This document shows, piece by piece, positions 34,456 through 43,363 of a stretch of 62,173 bases of DNA. Positions within the stretch are counted from its first letter, which is position 1; the number at the start of each line of letters is the position of its first letter. The notes beneath the pieces are model-generated. The model ran no database searches. It was not told the origin of the DNA and was given only the letters and a program-made list of their open reading frames with translations. The position numbers and the translations under genes are program-made. Source of the DNA: VGWB01 sp964480945 (GTDB lineage: Bacteria > Bacteroidota > Ignavibacteria > UBA10030); the NCBI GenBank assembly GCA_964480945.1, contig CAYZRX010000013.1:1-62173 (forward strand), given 5' to 3'.

Positions 34456-37400
34456 CAGGCGCTCGTCACCGGCTCATTGAAACGGACGGAGACCAGTTTC
34501 GAAACTCCCTCCTCCTCCATCGTTACGCCGTAGAGCGCGTTGGCCGCTTCCATGGTGCGCTTGTTATGGGTCACGACGATGAACTGCGTGTTGTCCGAGA
34601 AGCGGCGCAGGATGCGCGTGAACCGGTCGATGTTCGTATCATCCAGCGGCGCATCGACCTCATCGAGGATACAGAACGGGCTGGGCTTCACAAGGTAGAT
34701 CGCAAAGAGAAGCGCGATCGCCGTCAGCGTTTTTTCGCCGCCGGAGAGAAGATCGATCGACGTCGGGCGCTTGCCGCGCGGCTTCGCGATGATCTCGATG
34801 CGCGCTTCGAGCGGATCGACCCCTTCTTCCAGCCTCAGATCGCACTCGTCCCCCTCGTCAAAGAGCCCCTTGAAGGTGGTGATAAAGTTGTCCCGGATCT
34901 TGCCGAACGTCTCCAGAAACTGGTTCTGCGCGGTCGTATTGATCTCCTCGATCGTTGTCAGCAAGGTTTGCTCCGAATCGACGAGGTCCTTCCGTTGGGC
35001 GTTCACGAAGTCGAGCCGCTCCTTCTCGCTCTTATACTCATCGAACGCCGCGAAGTTGACCGGCCCCAGGGTCCGGATTTTCTCCTTCAGGGTCCGAACT
35101 TGTTCGCGGGCGGCGTGAAAGTCGAACGTCTCGTTGTCATCGAACGATTGCAGCTGGAGGTCCAGCTCGAATTCCTCCTTGGCGCGCGTCTTCAGATTCT
35201 CGGCTCTCATCGTGAGCTCCTGAATCTTGAACTCGAGATCGTGCGCCGCCTTCAGAGAGCCTTCGTGCTTCAGTCTCTCATCTTTGAGCTTGAGCTCGAT
35301 GTCATGCACCTGACCGCGCTTCCCGGCGAACTCTTTCTCGATCTCCTTTTTCTTTTCCGCAAGAATTGTGAGCTCGCCGCGCGCTGCCTCAAGCGCTTCT
35401 TCGGTCTCCTTCATCGCGCTCGTCAGGTTCCCAATCTCCTGCTTCGCCGCGAGGATGTCTGCCGACCGTTGTTCGAACGTCGACGCCAGCGTTTTGATCG
35501 TGGAGGCCGCGTGGTCGATATCCTGCTGGATGCTCCGCTCTTCTCCCTTGAGCGAGAGCACGTGAACGTTCGCCTCATTGGCGATCCGGGAGTACTCATT
35601 CCAGAGCGCCTCCATCGTCTCGACTTCCGAGGCCGCCTCACCCGACTGCCGCTCCGCGTCGGCCCTCCTTCGTTCCAGCTCTTCAATCGTCGGGACGAGC
35701 TTCTCCAGGTCACCGATCAATCCCTCGATCTCCTCCTTCAGCCGCTGCGCTTCAGCCTCATTGCGCTCGATCGTCTCCGCCGCACGCTTCTTTTCAAATT
35801 CAAGCTGCGCGATCCTGATCTCGGCGTTCGTCATCTCCTGCTCGACGCTCCTCGCCTCCTCGAGCAGGTGCTTCACGTCGATGCAATTCATCTCGTCGTT
35901 CTCCCGCTCGATCTCCTCGATCAGCCTTGCGCGCTGGCGCTCGAGCGCCCGGATCTCCTCACCGAGCTCCTCAAGCTGCGACCGCTGACCGATGTGTCCG
36001 CCTTCATCCTGACGAATGCTCCCGCCCCGCAGTACGCCTTCATCCGTCACGATCTCGCCATCCACCGTCACGCAGCGGATCCCCTTGACCTTCTCCATCA
36101 TCGTTTGCGCAACGCCGACATCCGCCACAACGAGCGTTTCATCAAGGAGAACCCGATACAGCTCCCGGTAGCGATCATCCGTGTGCACCAGAGAGCCTGC
36201 CCAGCCGATCACGCCCGGATCATCGTACATCGGACGATGAACCATCAACCTCGGCAAACGGTCCAGGCAGATAAACGTCGCCTTTCCCTTCTGATTCTTC
36301 TTGAGGAAGTCGATTGCTGCGTACGCGTGCTCGGTACTCTCGACAATAACATAGCCGGACGTCTCGCCGAGCGCCGCTTCGATCGCGACGCGATAGCGCG
36401 GGTCCACCGTCGCCGCCTCTCCGATCGTCGTCTGCACGAGAGACTTCCAATCGTCGCTCGTCACGAGAAAACGGGCGCCTTCCGAGTATCCATCGAAGCT
36501 TTCGATCAGCCCCTTGAGGAAATCCATCTTGGCCTGCTTCCGTTCGAGCAGACTTCGGAACTCGTAGTCTCGTTCGCGCAGTACCTCGAGCTCCTTTTGA
36601 AGCTCCGCCTTGCGAGCCTCCATCTGGTGCGCCCGCACTTCCGACTCGGCATGCCTGCGTCGCAGTTCTCTGTCTTCGGTGGTAAGATGAGCCACGAGCT
36701 CGGAGTTTTTCTCGATCTCCCCACCTGCGCGCTGGCTCTCCTCTGCCGTATATTCAAGTCGTCCCCGGAGATTCTCCATCTTCGCCCTCGCCTGGCCTTC
36801 GCTGTTGCGCACCTCCGAGACCTCTTGCATCAGGCTGATCACCCGATCCTGCTGCGCCTTCAGCTCGCTTTTCTTGTCATTGAGCTGCACCTCAAACTGA
36901 TCCAGCTCCTGCTTCTTCTGGCGGTATGTTTCTTCAGCAGCGACGGTACTCCTTCTGACTCCGACGAGCTTCTCTTCGAGTTCCACCTGCTTCGCGGCGA
37001 GATCCTCCTGACGCTGGCGAAGCTGGATCTTCTCCTTTTCGTACCGCTCGATGTTGGACGTCAGAGAGCGACGGCGTTCGGTCGAGGTCGCAATCGTGCT
37101 CTGGAGCTGATGGATCCTGCTCTGCTGGTTCGTGAGATCCATCTGGATTTCGGACATCCGTTGCTCGTGCTCACCCATCTCGGCGCGCAGGACGTCGAGA
37201 AGTGCTTCCTCCTGCGAGAGCTCAACATCGATCTTCCCCTTCTCCGTCACCGCCAGGTTCAACTGTTCTTGGAGCGGCGCAATCTTCGTAAGAACGCTCG
37301 AATACTCCCGGGCAAGGAGATTCGTTTCGAGATCGTGCACTTGTTTGGCAAATTCGTTGTACCGTCTCGCTTTGTGCGCCTGACGTTCGAGAGAGTTGAC

Positions 37401-38003
37401 GGCCTTCTGAACTTCCCGAACGATGTCGTTGACGCGCGTGAGGTCGTGCTGGACATCCTCCAGCCGCCGGTAGGCTTCCTTCCGGCGATGCTTGTATTTC
37501 GTGACCCCGGCGGCCTCCTCGAAGAGCCTTCGCCGCTCCTCGGCGCTCTCGCTGAGGATCGTCTCGACCATCTTCAGTTCGATCACGGAATAGGCATCCG
37601 AACCCATCCCCGTGTCCATGAAGAGATCGCGAATGTCCTTGAGCCGGCAAAGTGTCTTGTTGAGGTAATACTCGCTTTCGCCCGAGCGGTAGACCCGGCG
37701 CGTAACGACGACCTCAGTGTATTCCGAGGGGAGTATGCCCTTCGTGTTCTCGATGGTTAGCGACACCTCCGCCACGCTCAGCGGTTTCCGGACCTTCGTA
37801 CCGTTGAAGATCACATCCTCCATCTTGTCGCTGCGAAGCATGGTAGGCCGTTGTTCCCCCAGGGCCCAGCGAATGGCGTCCACCACATTGGTCTTCCCGC
37901 ACCCGTTGGGGCCGACAATGGCCGTCAGCCCGGAGTCAAACGACAGATTGATCTTCTGGGCAAACGACTTGAAACCAAAGACCTCGAGCTTCGAGAGGTA
38001 CAT
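34455..38003 (-). CDS. smc: Chromosome segregation protein SMC
   Basis: SMC forms the ATP-driven dimer that compacts and segregates the chromosome with ScpA and ScpB. The 1182-residue protein has an N-terminal Walker A (IVGPNGCGKTNVVDAIRWAL) and two long coiled coils. The hinge near residues 510-650 has TIGEAATVDPRYRVAIEAAL and GVLRGGSI. The C-terminal ABC signature is IDLLSGGEKTLTAIALLFAI and the Walker B is SPFCILDEVDAPLDD. The ATG overlaps the stop of the GH2-like gene by one base. scpA and scpB are not in the window. Confidence 0.97.
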   Translation of the reverse strand: MYLSKLEVFGFKSFAQKINLSFDSGLTAIVGPNGCGKTNVVDAIRWALGEQRPTMLRSDKMEDVIFNGTKVRKPLSVAEVSLTIENTKGILPSEYTEVVVTRRVYRSGESEYYLNKTLCRLKDIRDLFMDTGMGSDAYSVIELKMVETILSESAEERRRLFEEAAGVTKYKHRRKEAYRRLEDVQHDLTRVNDIVREVQKAVNSLERQAHKARRYNEFAKQVHDLETNLLAREYSSVLTKIAPLQEQLNLAVTEKGKIDVELSQEEALLDVLRAEMGEHEQRMSEIQMDLTNQQSRIHQLQSTIATSTERRRSLTSNIERYEKEKIQLRQRQEDLAAKQVELEEKLVGVRRSTVAAEETYRQKKQELDQFEVQLNDKKSELKAQQDRVISLMQEVSEVRNSEGQARAKMENLRGRLEYTAEESQRAGGEIEKNSELVAHLTTEDRELRRRHAESEVRAHQMEARKAELQKELEVLRERDYEFRSLLERKQAKMDFLKGLIESFDGYSEGARFLVTSDDWKSLVQTTIGEAATVDPRYRVAIEAALGETSGYVIVESTEHAYAAIDFLKKNQKGKATFICLDRLPRLMVHRPMYDDPGVIGWAGSLVHTDDRYRELYRVLLDETLVVADVGVAQTMMEKVKGIRCVTVDGEIVTDEGVLRGGSIRQDEGGHIGQRSQLEELGEEIRALERQRARLIEEIERENDEMNCIDVKHLLEEARSVEQEMTNAEIRIAQLEFEKKRAAETIERNEAEAQRLKEEIEGLIGDLEKLVPTIEELERRRADAERQSGEAASEVETMEALWNEYSRIANEANVHVLSLKGEERSIQQDIDHAASTIKTLASTFEQRSADILAAKQEIGNLTSAMKETEEALEAARGELTILAEKKKEIEKEFAGKRGQVHDIELKLKDERLKHEGSLKAAHDLEFKIQELTMRAENLKTRAKEEFELDLQLQSFDDNETFDFHAAREQVRTLKEKIRTLGPVNFAAFDEYKSEKERLDFVNAQRKDLVDSEQTLLTTIEEINTTAQNQFLETFGKIRDNFITTFKGLFDEGDECDLRLEEGVDPLEARIEIIAKPRGKRPTSIDLLSGGEKTLTAIALLFAIYLVKPSPFCILDEVDAPLDDTNIDRFTRILRRFSDNTQFIVVTHNKRTMEAANALYGVTMEEEGVSKLVSVRFNEPVTSA

Positions 38004-40663
38004 TAACCGAGACTCCGTGCGAGGTGATAGGCAAGCTCAACGTATGCGGTGATCGCGTACGCGCTTTCGTAGTAAATGAAGAGTCCGGCTCCACCGGCGA
38101 GCGTCAGCAGGATACCGCCGCCGTAAGCTTTCAACGGGCTGATGTCGTAGATAACCGAGACACCCTTCAGGACGCGGAAGAACGACCACAAAATGAAGAC
38201 GGCAATAAGGACGAAGGTCGGAATAGCATACAAGTTGCTCTGCATCAGCTTGTACAAGGCCATGCCCAGCGGGCTGAGCAAGACGATCGGCAGGGAACCC
38301 CAAACGGCAACCGCAAAAGCGTGGTACAGATATATCCGCCTTTTCACCAGCAGGGAGAACAGCCAGATCAGACCTGCGGTGATCGGATAGAACGCGAGGA
38401 AGAGAAGCGAAAACGCCACGATTCCTTCAAACGGCTTCCAGGTGGCGGAGATCAGGCGCTCCTTGACCCAATCCGACACGACGACCTGCGTCAGGATGTA
38501 GTCGGCGAACGAATCGGTTCGGTAGCGATAGAGGATGGCGGAGAGTATGACTCCCAGCGTCACTGCCACCGCGAGTGCAAGAATGATCGTCTGAGGGATC
38601 GAAACTGTCCTGACGTCTCGAAGGTCTGAATAGAAATTGTACGGCCGGATGAGCGCGCGCCGGAACGACTCGTTGAACCGCCGGTTGTAGTGATAGAGGT
38701 AGGCGACGACAAAAATAATGGCAAACCCCCACAAGATGTGTTCGATCGGGAAGGACGCGCGGTAGCGCCCGATCGGGAGGGCCGTGATCTTCTCACCGGT
38801 GTAGAGCGCCCTCACCGTTTCATATGCTGCTCTCTTCTCCCGCGAGGAGCTCACAAGTCCGACGGGATGCACATACCGGTTGCCGATGCGCACGGTGAGA
38901 AGCGGCCGGTCGCCTCGCCAATCGGCAAACGATTCGATGAAGGAGCCGGCGATCTTCGCGTCTTTGATCGCTGCGTAGAACCTCTCGAAGTATTTCGCCT
39001 GAGCTTCTTGCGAGAGGGGATCGCTCCAGCCATTCCGATTGTTCTGTTCGACCTCCTTCCCGTAGCCGAGCAGCAGCACGGGCTGATCCTTCTCTCTCTT
39101 CTTCCAACGAAGCAGCTCGTTCTTGAATGATTTGACATCTTCCGGATACGTCTTGAACGACTCGACATCCTCCACGGGCATGCTCACGCCGGCAACGCCG
39201 ACCAAATCGGAGCAGACGTCGCCGGAGACCATGCGTGTTCCGTAGTAGATCGGACGTGCGTCGAGCTCTCTCGCCGCCGCGACCATTTGCCGGACGTAGC
39301 CTCGCGCGCGCGGATCAGCGGAATCGAAGTCGCCAGCGAGACCCCACGCCAGCACACACGGAAGATGTGCGTCGCGCGCAATCATCTCTTCCATCATCCC
39401 CGCAGCCAGGACTTGAAAAGACTCCTGAGCGAGGATTTCGCCCGGCGCGTTCCAAACGGGAATCTCCTCCAGGGCAAACAGCCCGTAGCGGCTGCACAGA
39501 CGGATGACGTAAGGATGAGGGGGATGGAACCCGAACCGGACTGCGTTCGCCCCAAGCGTCTTGATGAGAGCGATGTCCTTTTCCATTTGCTCGTAGGTCA
39601 GAGACGCTCCATGGTCGGGTGAATCCTCCTGCCACACCACGCCGTTGAGCGTGACCGGCTTGCCGTTCACGACGAACAGACCGCCCTTGACTTCCACCCG
39701 CGAAAAGCCTGTCACACGATCGAACTCATCGATGAGACGCGTCTGTTTCCCCAGCTGGACGAACAGCCGCGCCCGCACGACGTAGAGGTTGGGATTCTCA
39801 GGACTCCAGGGCTTTGGCGCAGTCACGGGGAGCGAAGCCTGGACCTCATACTCGCGATTTGGCTGGATGCTGACAGGCTGAGGCGCAGTCTGGCCAACGA
39901 GAGCTCCCGAAGATCTGTCGAGCAACTCCACCGCGAAGTGGGCTTGTCCGGAACGTAGAAGTGCGTTGAGGGTGTCACCCGCTGCCTCTGCAAGCTTGCT
40001 GGTCAACGTAGCCGTCACGTGGACTTCACCGCGCGCGAGCGTCTCATCGAGTGCTGTCCGAACCGAAAGTCGATCGATCCACAGCTTCGGCGTCACCAGC
40101 AAGTAGATGTCGCGGAGAATCCCGCCGTAGTTCCTCCATCCCCAGATCTGCTTGCGGAGTGGGATCGTCAATCGCGCACTGAGATTGTTGTTGACGACGA
40201 TCCTGATCACATTCTCGCTCCCGAGCTGGAGCGAATTATCCGGAAGTTCGTACTGAATCATCGTGTACCCGCCGACATGCTTCCCGACGAACACGTCGTT
40301 GACGTAGATCTCGGCGTCATAGTTGATGCCAAATGCAACCAGCTGGACAGCAGAGGATCTCAACGTCGCCGCGTCCACGGTGAACTTGCGCAGGAAGACG
40401 ACGCGCCCCCGATAGTCGAACGAGCTCGGGATTCTGACGTCTTTCCACGTCTCGTCGTCCATTGAATAGTTCCAAACGCCGGAGAGGTCGATCTTTCGCC
40501 TGGAGGGCGAATCGATGTTCACAGGGGCGTCGCCGCCGGTCATCGTGCGTTGGCCATTCTGGTAAATTCTGAATTGTCCAGACGCAGATTGGCTGATCAG
40601 GAGGGAAACAACGACCAAGAAAAGGGGGAGAAACTTTAGGAAACTTTGAGGTTCTCTAATCAA
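38003..40663 (-). CDS. Membrane-anchored GH2-like protein lacking catalytic glutamates, with C-terminal multi-pass domain
   Basis: From the TTG at 40663 the protein is 886 residues: signal peptide (FLKFLPLFLVVVSLLISQSA), GH2 sugar-binding and Ig-like domains (IWGWRNYGGILRDIYLLVTP), then the GH2 barrel (GVVWQEDSPDHG, GANAVRFGFHPPHPYVIRLC). After about residue 640 there are five or six membrane segments resembling a Yip1-type domain. In active GH2 enzymes the acid/base is the Glu of an 'N-E' after a 'V.MW' strand. Here that strand reads CVLAWGLAGDFDS. The nucleophile 'TEYG' is replaced by VLLLGYGKE. Both glutamates are therefore apparently lost. The frame is open to a TTG at 40744, but a promoter overlaps that region, favouring the later start. 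The ribosome site is weak. Role unknown; probably a periplasmic glycan-binding or structural protein. Confidence 0.75.
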   Translation of the reverse strand: MIREPQSFLKFLPLFLVVVSLLISQSASGQFRIYQNGQRTMTGGDAPVNIDSPSRRKIDLSGVWNYSMDDETWKDVRIPSSFDYRGRVVFLRKFTVDAATLRSSAVQLVAFGINYDAEIYVNDVFVGKHVGGYTMIQYELPDNSLQLGSENVIRIVVNNNLSARLTIPLRKQIWGWRNYGGILRDIYLLVTPKLWIDRLSVRTALDETLARGEVHVTATLTSKLAEAAGDTLNALLRSGQAHFAVELLDRSSGALVGQTAPQPVSIQPNREYEVQASLPVTAPKPWSPENPNLYVVRARLFVQLGKQTRLIDEFDRVTGFSRVEVKGGLFVVNGKPVTLNGVVWQEDSPDHGASLTYEQMEKDIALIKTLGANAVRFGFHPPHPYVIRLCSRYGLFALEEIPVWNAPGEILAQESFQVLAAGMMEEMIARDAHLPCVLAWGLAGDFDSADPRARGYVRQMVAAARELDARPIYYGTRMVSGDVCSDLVGVAGVSMPVEDVESFKTYPEDVKSFKNELLRWKKREKDQPVLLLGYGKEVEQNNRNGWSDPLSQEAQAKYFERFYAAIKDAKIAGSFIESFADWRGDRPLLTVRIGNRYVHPVGLVSSSREKRAAYETVRALYTGEKITALPIGRYRASFPIEHILWGFAIIFVVAYLYHYNRRFNESFRRALIRPYNFYSDLRDVRTVSIPQTIILALAVAVTLGVILSAILYRYRTDSFADYILTQVVVSDWVKERLISATWKPFEGIVAFSLLFLAFYPITAGLIWLFSLLVKRRIYLYHAFAVAVWGSLPIVLLSPLGMALYKLMQSNLYAIPTFVLIAVFILWSFFRVLKGVSVIYDISPLKAYGGGILLTLAGGAGLFIYYESAYAITAYVELAYHLARSLG

Positions 40664-40732
40664 TTCTCTGGGTCGGCTTTGGAGAAAGTAACCCGGGACA
40701 GAACGGTAGATCGACCCGTCTCGTTTGGACAC

Positions 40733-40761
40733 AATATAATACAAAAAGGCCCAGAAATCAA
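40733..40761 (-). promoter_or_regulatory. Candidate promoter for the GH2-like/smc operon
   Basis: On the minus strand TTGATT (40756-40761) and TATATT (40733-40738) are 17 bases apart. The expected transcription start (about 40726) lies downstream of the first possible TTG start at 40744. This supports translation from 40663. It sits in the 163-base AT-richer gap after tpiA. Confidence 0.55.
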
Positions 40762-40907
40762 CGTAAATCGTAACATTTCCGAAACTGAAAATGCCAATAA
40801 GTATGGAAACTTCAAGGAGTTGCGGGCTTCACTTGAAGAATTCAGGCGCGGAAGGCGTGAAACAGCTATAATTTCCTAGTGCGTTTCACAGGACTGACGT
40901 GGCAACC

Positions 40908-41669
40908 CTACATGATCGCTGCCTTTATGATCGAGATGAAGGAATCGGCTTTGAGGCAAGCACCCCCAACGAGCGCCCCGTCGATGTCAGGTTGGATCAG
41001 AAGCTCCGACGCGTTTTCCGGCTTGACGCTCCCCCCATACTGAAGGATGAGTTGTGCAGCAGTCGCCTGACCGTAGAGCTCGCCCACGAGATTCCTGATC
41101 AGCACGTGGACTTCCTCGGCCTGCTGTGGAGTAGCATTCCGGCCGGTGCCGATTGCCCAGATAGGCTCATAAGCGACGATGAGTCTCTCGACGTCCGTCG
41201 CAGAAACGCCGTTGAGAACCCCTTTCACCTGCCTGGTCACGACGTCGCTCGTGACGTTCTTTTCCCGTTCCTCGAGGGTTTCTCCGACGCAGACAATCGG
41301 GAGGAGACCGGAAGCGAGAGCCTTCTTCAGCTTCTTGTTGATGAACTCATCAGTCTCCCTGAAATACTGCCGGCGCTCGGAGTGACCAAGGATCACGTAC
41401 TGACATCCCACCGACTTCAACATCGTTGGTGACACTTCCCCGGTGAACGCTCCCTCGTCTTCGTGATACATGTTCTGCGCGCCGAGTCGGATGGACGTTC
41501 CCGCAAGCAGGCGATGAGCGATCTCGAGCGAGGTGTACGGGGGACAGACGACGACTTTGACGTTCTTGAGCTCGAAGTCAAGCCCCTTCTTGAGACCGTT
41601 GATGAGTTCTTCCGTCTGATGAACGTCTTTGTTCATCTTCCAGTTTCCAGCGATGACTTTTGTTCTCAC
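40908..41669 (-). CDS. tpiA: Triosephosphate isomerase TpiA
   Basis: TpiA interconverts dihydroxyacetone phosphate and glyceraldehyde 3-phosphate. The 253-residue protein has GNWKMNKDVHQTEE near the start (catalytic Lys in NWKMN) and the catalytic histidine in YVILGHSERRQYFRE. The catalytic glutamate is in IVAYEPIWAIGTG, and the phosphate loop is in ILQYGGSVKPENASEL. Length is normal. It is followed by a gap with no convincing terminator, and preceded by the 7-bp repeat array after gatB. Confidence 0.98.
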   Translation of the reverse strand: MRTKVIAGNWKMNKDVHQTEELINGLKKGLDFELKNVKVVVCPPYTSLEIAHRLLAGTSIRLGAQNMYHEDEGAFTGEVSPTMLKSVGCQYVILGHSERRQYFRETDEFINKKLKKALASGLLPIVCVGETLEEREKNVTSDVVTRQVKGVLNGVSATDVERLIVAYEPIWAIGTGRNATPQQAEEVHVLIRNLVGELYGQATAAQLILQYGGSVKPENASELLIQPDIDGALVGGACLKADSFISIIKAAIM

Positions 41670-41679
41670 GGCTGATCCG

Positions 41680-41729
41680 TTATTGGTTAATTGGTGAATG
41701 GAAATTGGTGATTAGTGATTGGTGTCCGG
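41680..41729. repeat. Degenerate heptamer array A (TGATTGG-type)
   Basis: Seven consecutive units read TTATTGG, TTAATTGG (one base longer), TGAATGG, AAATTGG, TGATTAG, TGATTGG, TGTCCGG, a clear 7-base period ending in GG or similar. It lies between the tpiA start and the gatB stop and is AT-rich compared with the genes around it. Confidence 0.7.
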
Positions 41730-41777
41730 AAGTAAGACACCTGTGCCGGCTTCTCGATCTGCCTTTCGTCTATCGTA

Positions 41778-41805
41778 TTCTGAATCCTGACTTCTGGATT
41801 CCGCC
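41778..41805. repeat. Degenerate heptamer array B (ATTCTGA-type)
   Basis: Four units of seven bases, ATTCTGA, ATCCTGA, CTTCTGG and ATTCCGC, end exactly at the gatB stop codon. It has the same period as the arrays at 41680 and 43281 but a different unit. Confidence 0.55.
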
Positions 41806-43272
41806 TCACTTCCTCATCCCCTCCAATTTCTTCCTTAACAGCTCGTTCACGATCTTCGGGTTCGCTTTCCCCTTGCTCGCCTTCATCGTCTCACCGACGA
41901 AGAAGCCAAACACTTGTGCCTTCCCTCCCAGATAGCTCTCGACCTGGCTCTTGTTCCTCGCAAGAACGTCGTCGACAATCGCTTCAAGCGCGGTGACGTC
42001 ACTGACTTGAACCAGCCCCCTCCTTTCGACGATCACCTTGGGCGAATCTTTCGTCCGCAGCATTTCTTCGAAGACGTCCTTCGCGATCTTCCCGCTGATT
42101 GTCCCGCCGGCCAAGAGATTAATCATCTCGGCAAGGCGGCCCGGTCCAATGGGGAAGTCTCCGATCGGTATCTTTTCGTTATTCACGACTCGAAGAACAT
42201 CGACCATCGTCCAGTTGCTGGCGAGCTTGCAGTTCTCTTCGTTCCGCTCGCGCAGATTCCGGGTCACCTCCTCGAAATAATCCGCCAGCCCCTTCTCCGA
42301 CGTCAGGATGTCGGCATCGTACTTCGGAAGCTTGTACTCCGTCACAAAACGATCGCGCCGCACGGTCGGGTCCTCCGGCAGGGCCGCCCTCACTTTGTCA
42401 ACCCACTCTTCACCAACGAGCACCGGGACGAGATCCGGTTCGGGGAAGTAGCGGTAGTCGTGCGCCTCCTCCTTCGAACGCATCGGCATTGCGGCACCCT
42501 GGCCGGGATCCCAGAGAAGCGTCTCCTGCTCAACCGCTTGCCCGTCTTCCAGAATCTCGATCTGCCGGTTGATCTCGAACTCGAGCGCCTTCTCCACAAA
42601 CCGGAACGAGTTCATGTTTTTTACTTCGGTCTTCGTCCCGAATTTCGTCTCGCCCTTGTGCCGCACCGAGACATTGGCGTCACAGCGCAGGCTCCCCTCC
42701 TCCATATTGCCGTCGCAGATGCCGAGATAGGTCACGATCTGCCGGATCTTGTACATGAACAGGTATGCCTCGCGCGGCGAACGGAGATCGGGCTCGCTGA
42801 CGATCTCGATCAGCGGCACGCCGCACCGGTTGACGTCCACGAGCGTGTCGGCGTCCAGATCGTGGATCGACTTGCCGGCATCCTCTTCCATGTGGATGCG
42901 CGTGAGACGGATGTCCTTTCGACTCCCATCCTCAAGCTCGATCTCCACGTGCCCCTCCGTGCAAATCGGTTCTTCGTACTGGGAGATCTGGTACCCCTTC
43001 GGGAGGTCAGGGTAGAAGTAGTTCTTACGGGCAAAGATGGAGCGCGGTGCGATCCTGCAGTGCGTCGCAAGTCCCATGCGGATGGCAAGCTCGACGACAT
43101 CGAGATTCAGAACCGGGAGGACGCCGGGCATGCCGAGGCAGACAGGACAGACGTTGGAGTTGGGCTCCTGTCCGAACTTCGTCGAGCAGCTGCAGAATGC
43201 CTTCGACTCAGTCAGCAGTTGAGCGTGAACCTCCAGGCCGATCACGGGTTCATATCGCTCATCCCAACCCAT
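41806..43272 (-). CDS. gatB: Aspartyl/glutamyl-tRNA amidotransferase subunit B GatB
   Basis: GatB is the subunit of GatCAB that binds tRNA and phosphorylates the mischarged Glu or Asp before amidation. The product is 488 residues from the ATG at 43272 (MGWDERYEPVIGLEVHAQLL). It has CPVCLGMPGVLPVLN and KNYFYPDLPKGYQISQYEEP. EGSLRCDANVSVR, and a C-terminal YqeY-like tail ending with GETMKASKGKANPKIVNELL, follow. The frame is open 43 codons further upstream, but that stretch encodes the heptamer repeat and has no homology. gatA and gatC are not nearby. Confidence 0.95.
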   Translation of the reverse strand: MGWDERYEPVIGLEVHAQLLTESKAFCSCSTKFGQEPNSNVCPVCLGMPGVLPVLNLDVVELAIRMGLATHCRIAPRSIFARKNYFYPDLPKGYQISQYEEPICTEGHVEIELEDGSRKDIRLTRIHMEEDAGKSIHDLDADTLVDVNRCGVPLIEIVSEPDLRSPREAYLFMYKIRQIVTYLGICDGNMEEGSLRCDANVSVRHKGETKFGTKTEVKNMNSFRFVEKALEFEINRQIEILEDGQAVEQETLLWDPGQGAAMPMRSKEEAHDYRYFPEPDLVPVLVGEEWVDKVRAALPEDPTVRRDRFVTEYKLPKYDADILTSEKGLADYFEEVTRNLRERNEENCKLASNWTMVDVLRVVNNEKIPIGDFPIGPGRLAEMINLLAGGTISGKIAKDVFEEMLRTKDSPKVIVERRGLVQVSDVTALEAIVDDVLARNKSQVESYLGGKAQVFGFFVGETMKASKGKANPKIVNELLRKKLEGMRK

Positions 43273-43280
43273 GGCAAGAC

Positions 43281-43350
43281 GGTTCAGAGTTCCAAGTTGA
43301 GAGGGTACGGTTTCAAGTTCCGAGTTTTCAGTTCCAAGTTTCGAGCGGCA
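43281..43350. repeat. Degenerate heptamer array C (AGTTYCA-type)
   Basis: Ten consecutive 7-base units: GGTTCAG, AGTTCCA, AGTTGAG, AGGGTAC, GGTTTCA, AGTTCCG, AGTTTTC, AGTTCCA, AGTTTCG, AGCGGCA. The phase is kept exactly throughout. It fills the gap between sucC and gatB, just upstream of the gatB start, and must be transcribed as the gatB leader if the genes share a transcript. Confidence 0.72.
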
Positions 43351-43363
43351 AGCCAGGGCAACG

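Noticed and set aside
34566..37760. A 1064-codon open frame on the plus strand, antisense to smc
   Set aside because: It mirrors the smc codons in a GC-rich gene, has no domain or start context, and low-complexity His/Leu/Arg composition typical of a shadow frame.
40857..40889. GTGAAAC / GTTTCAC inverted repeat after tpiA
   Set aside because: Only a 7-bp stem with a 19-base loop and no T-run; too weak to call a terminator.
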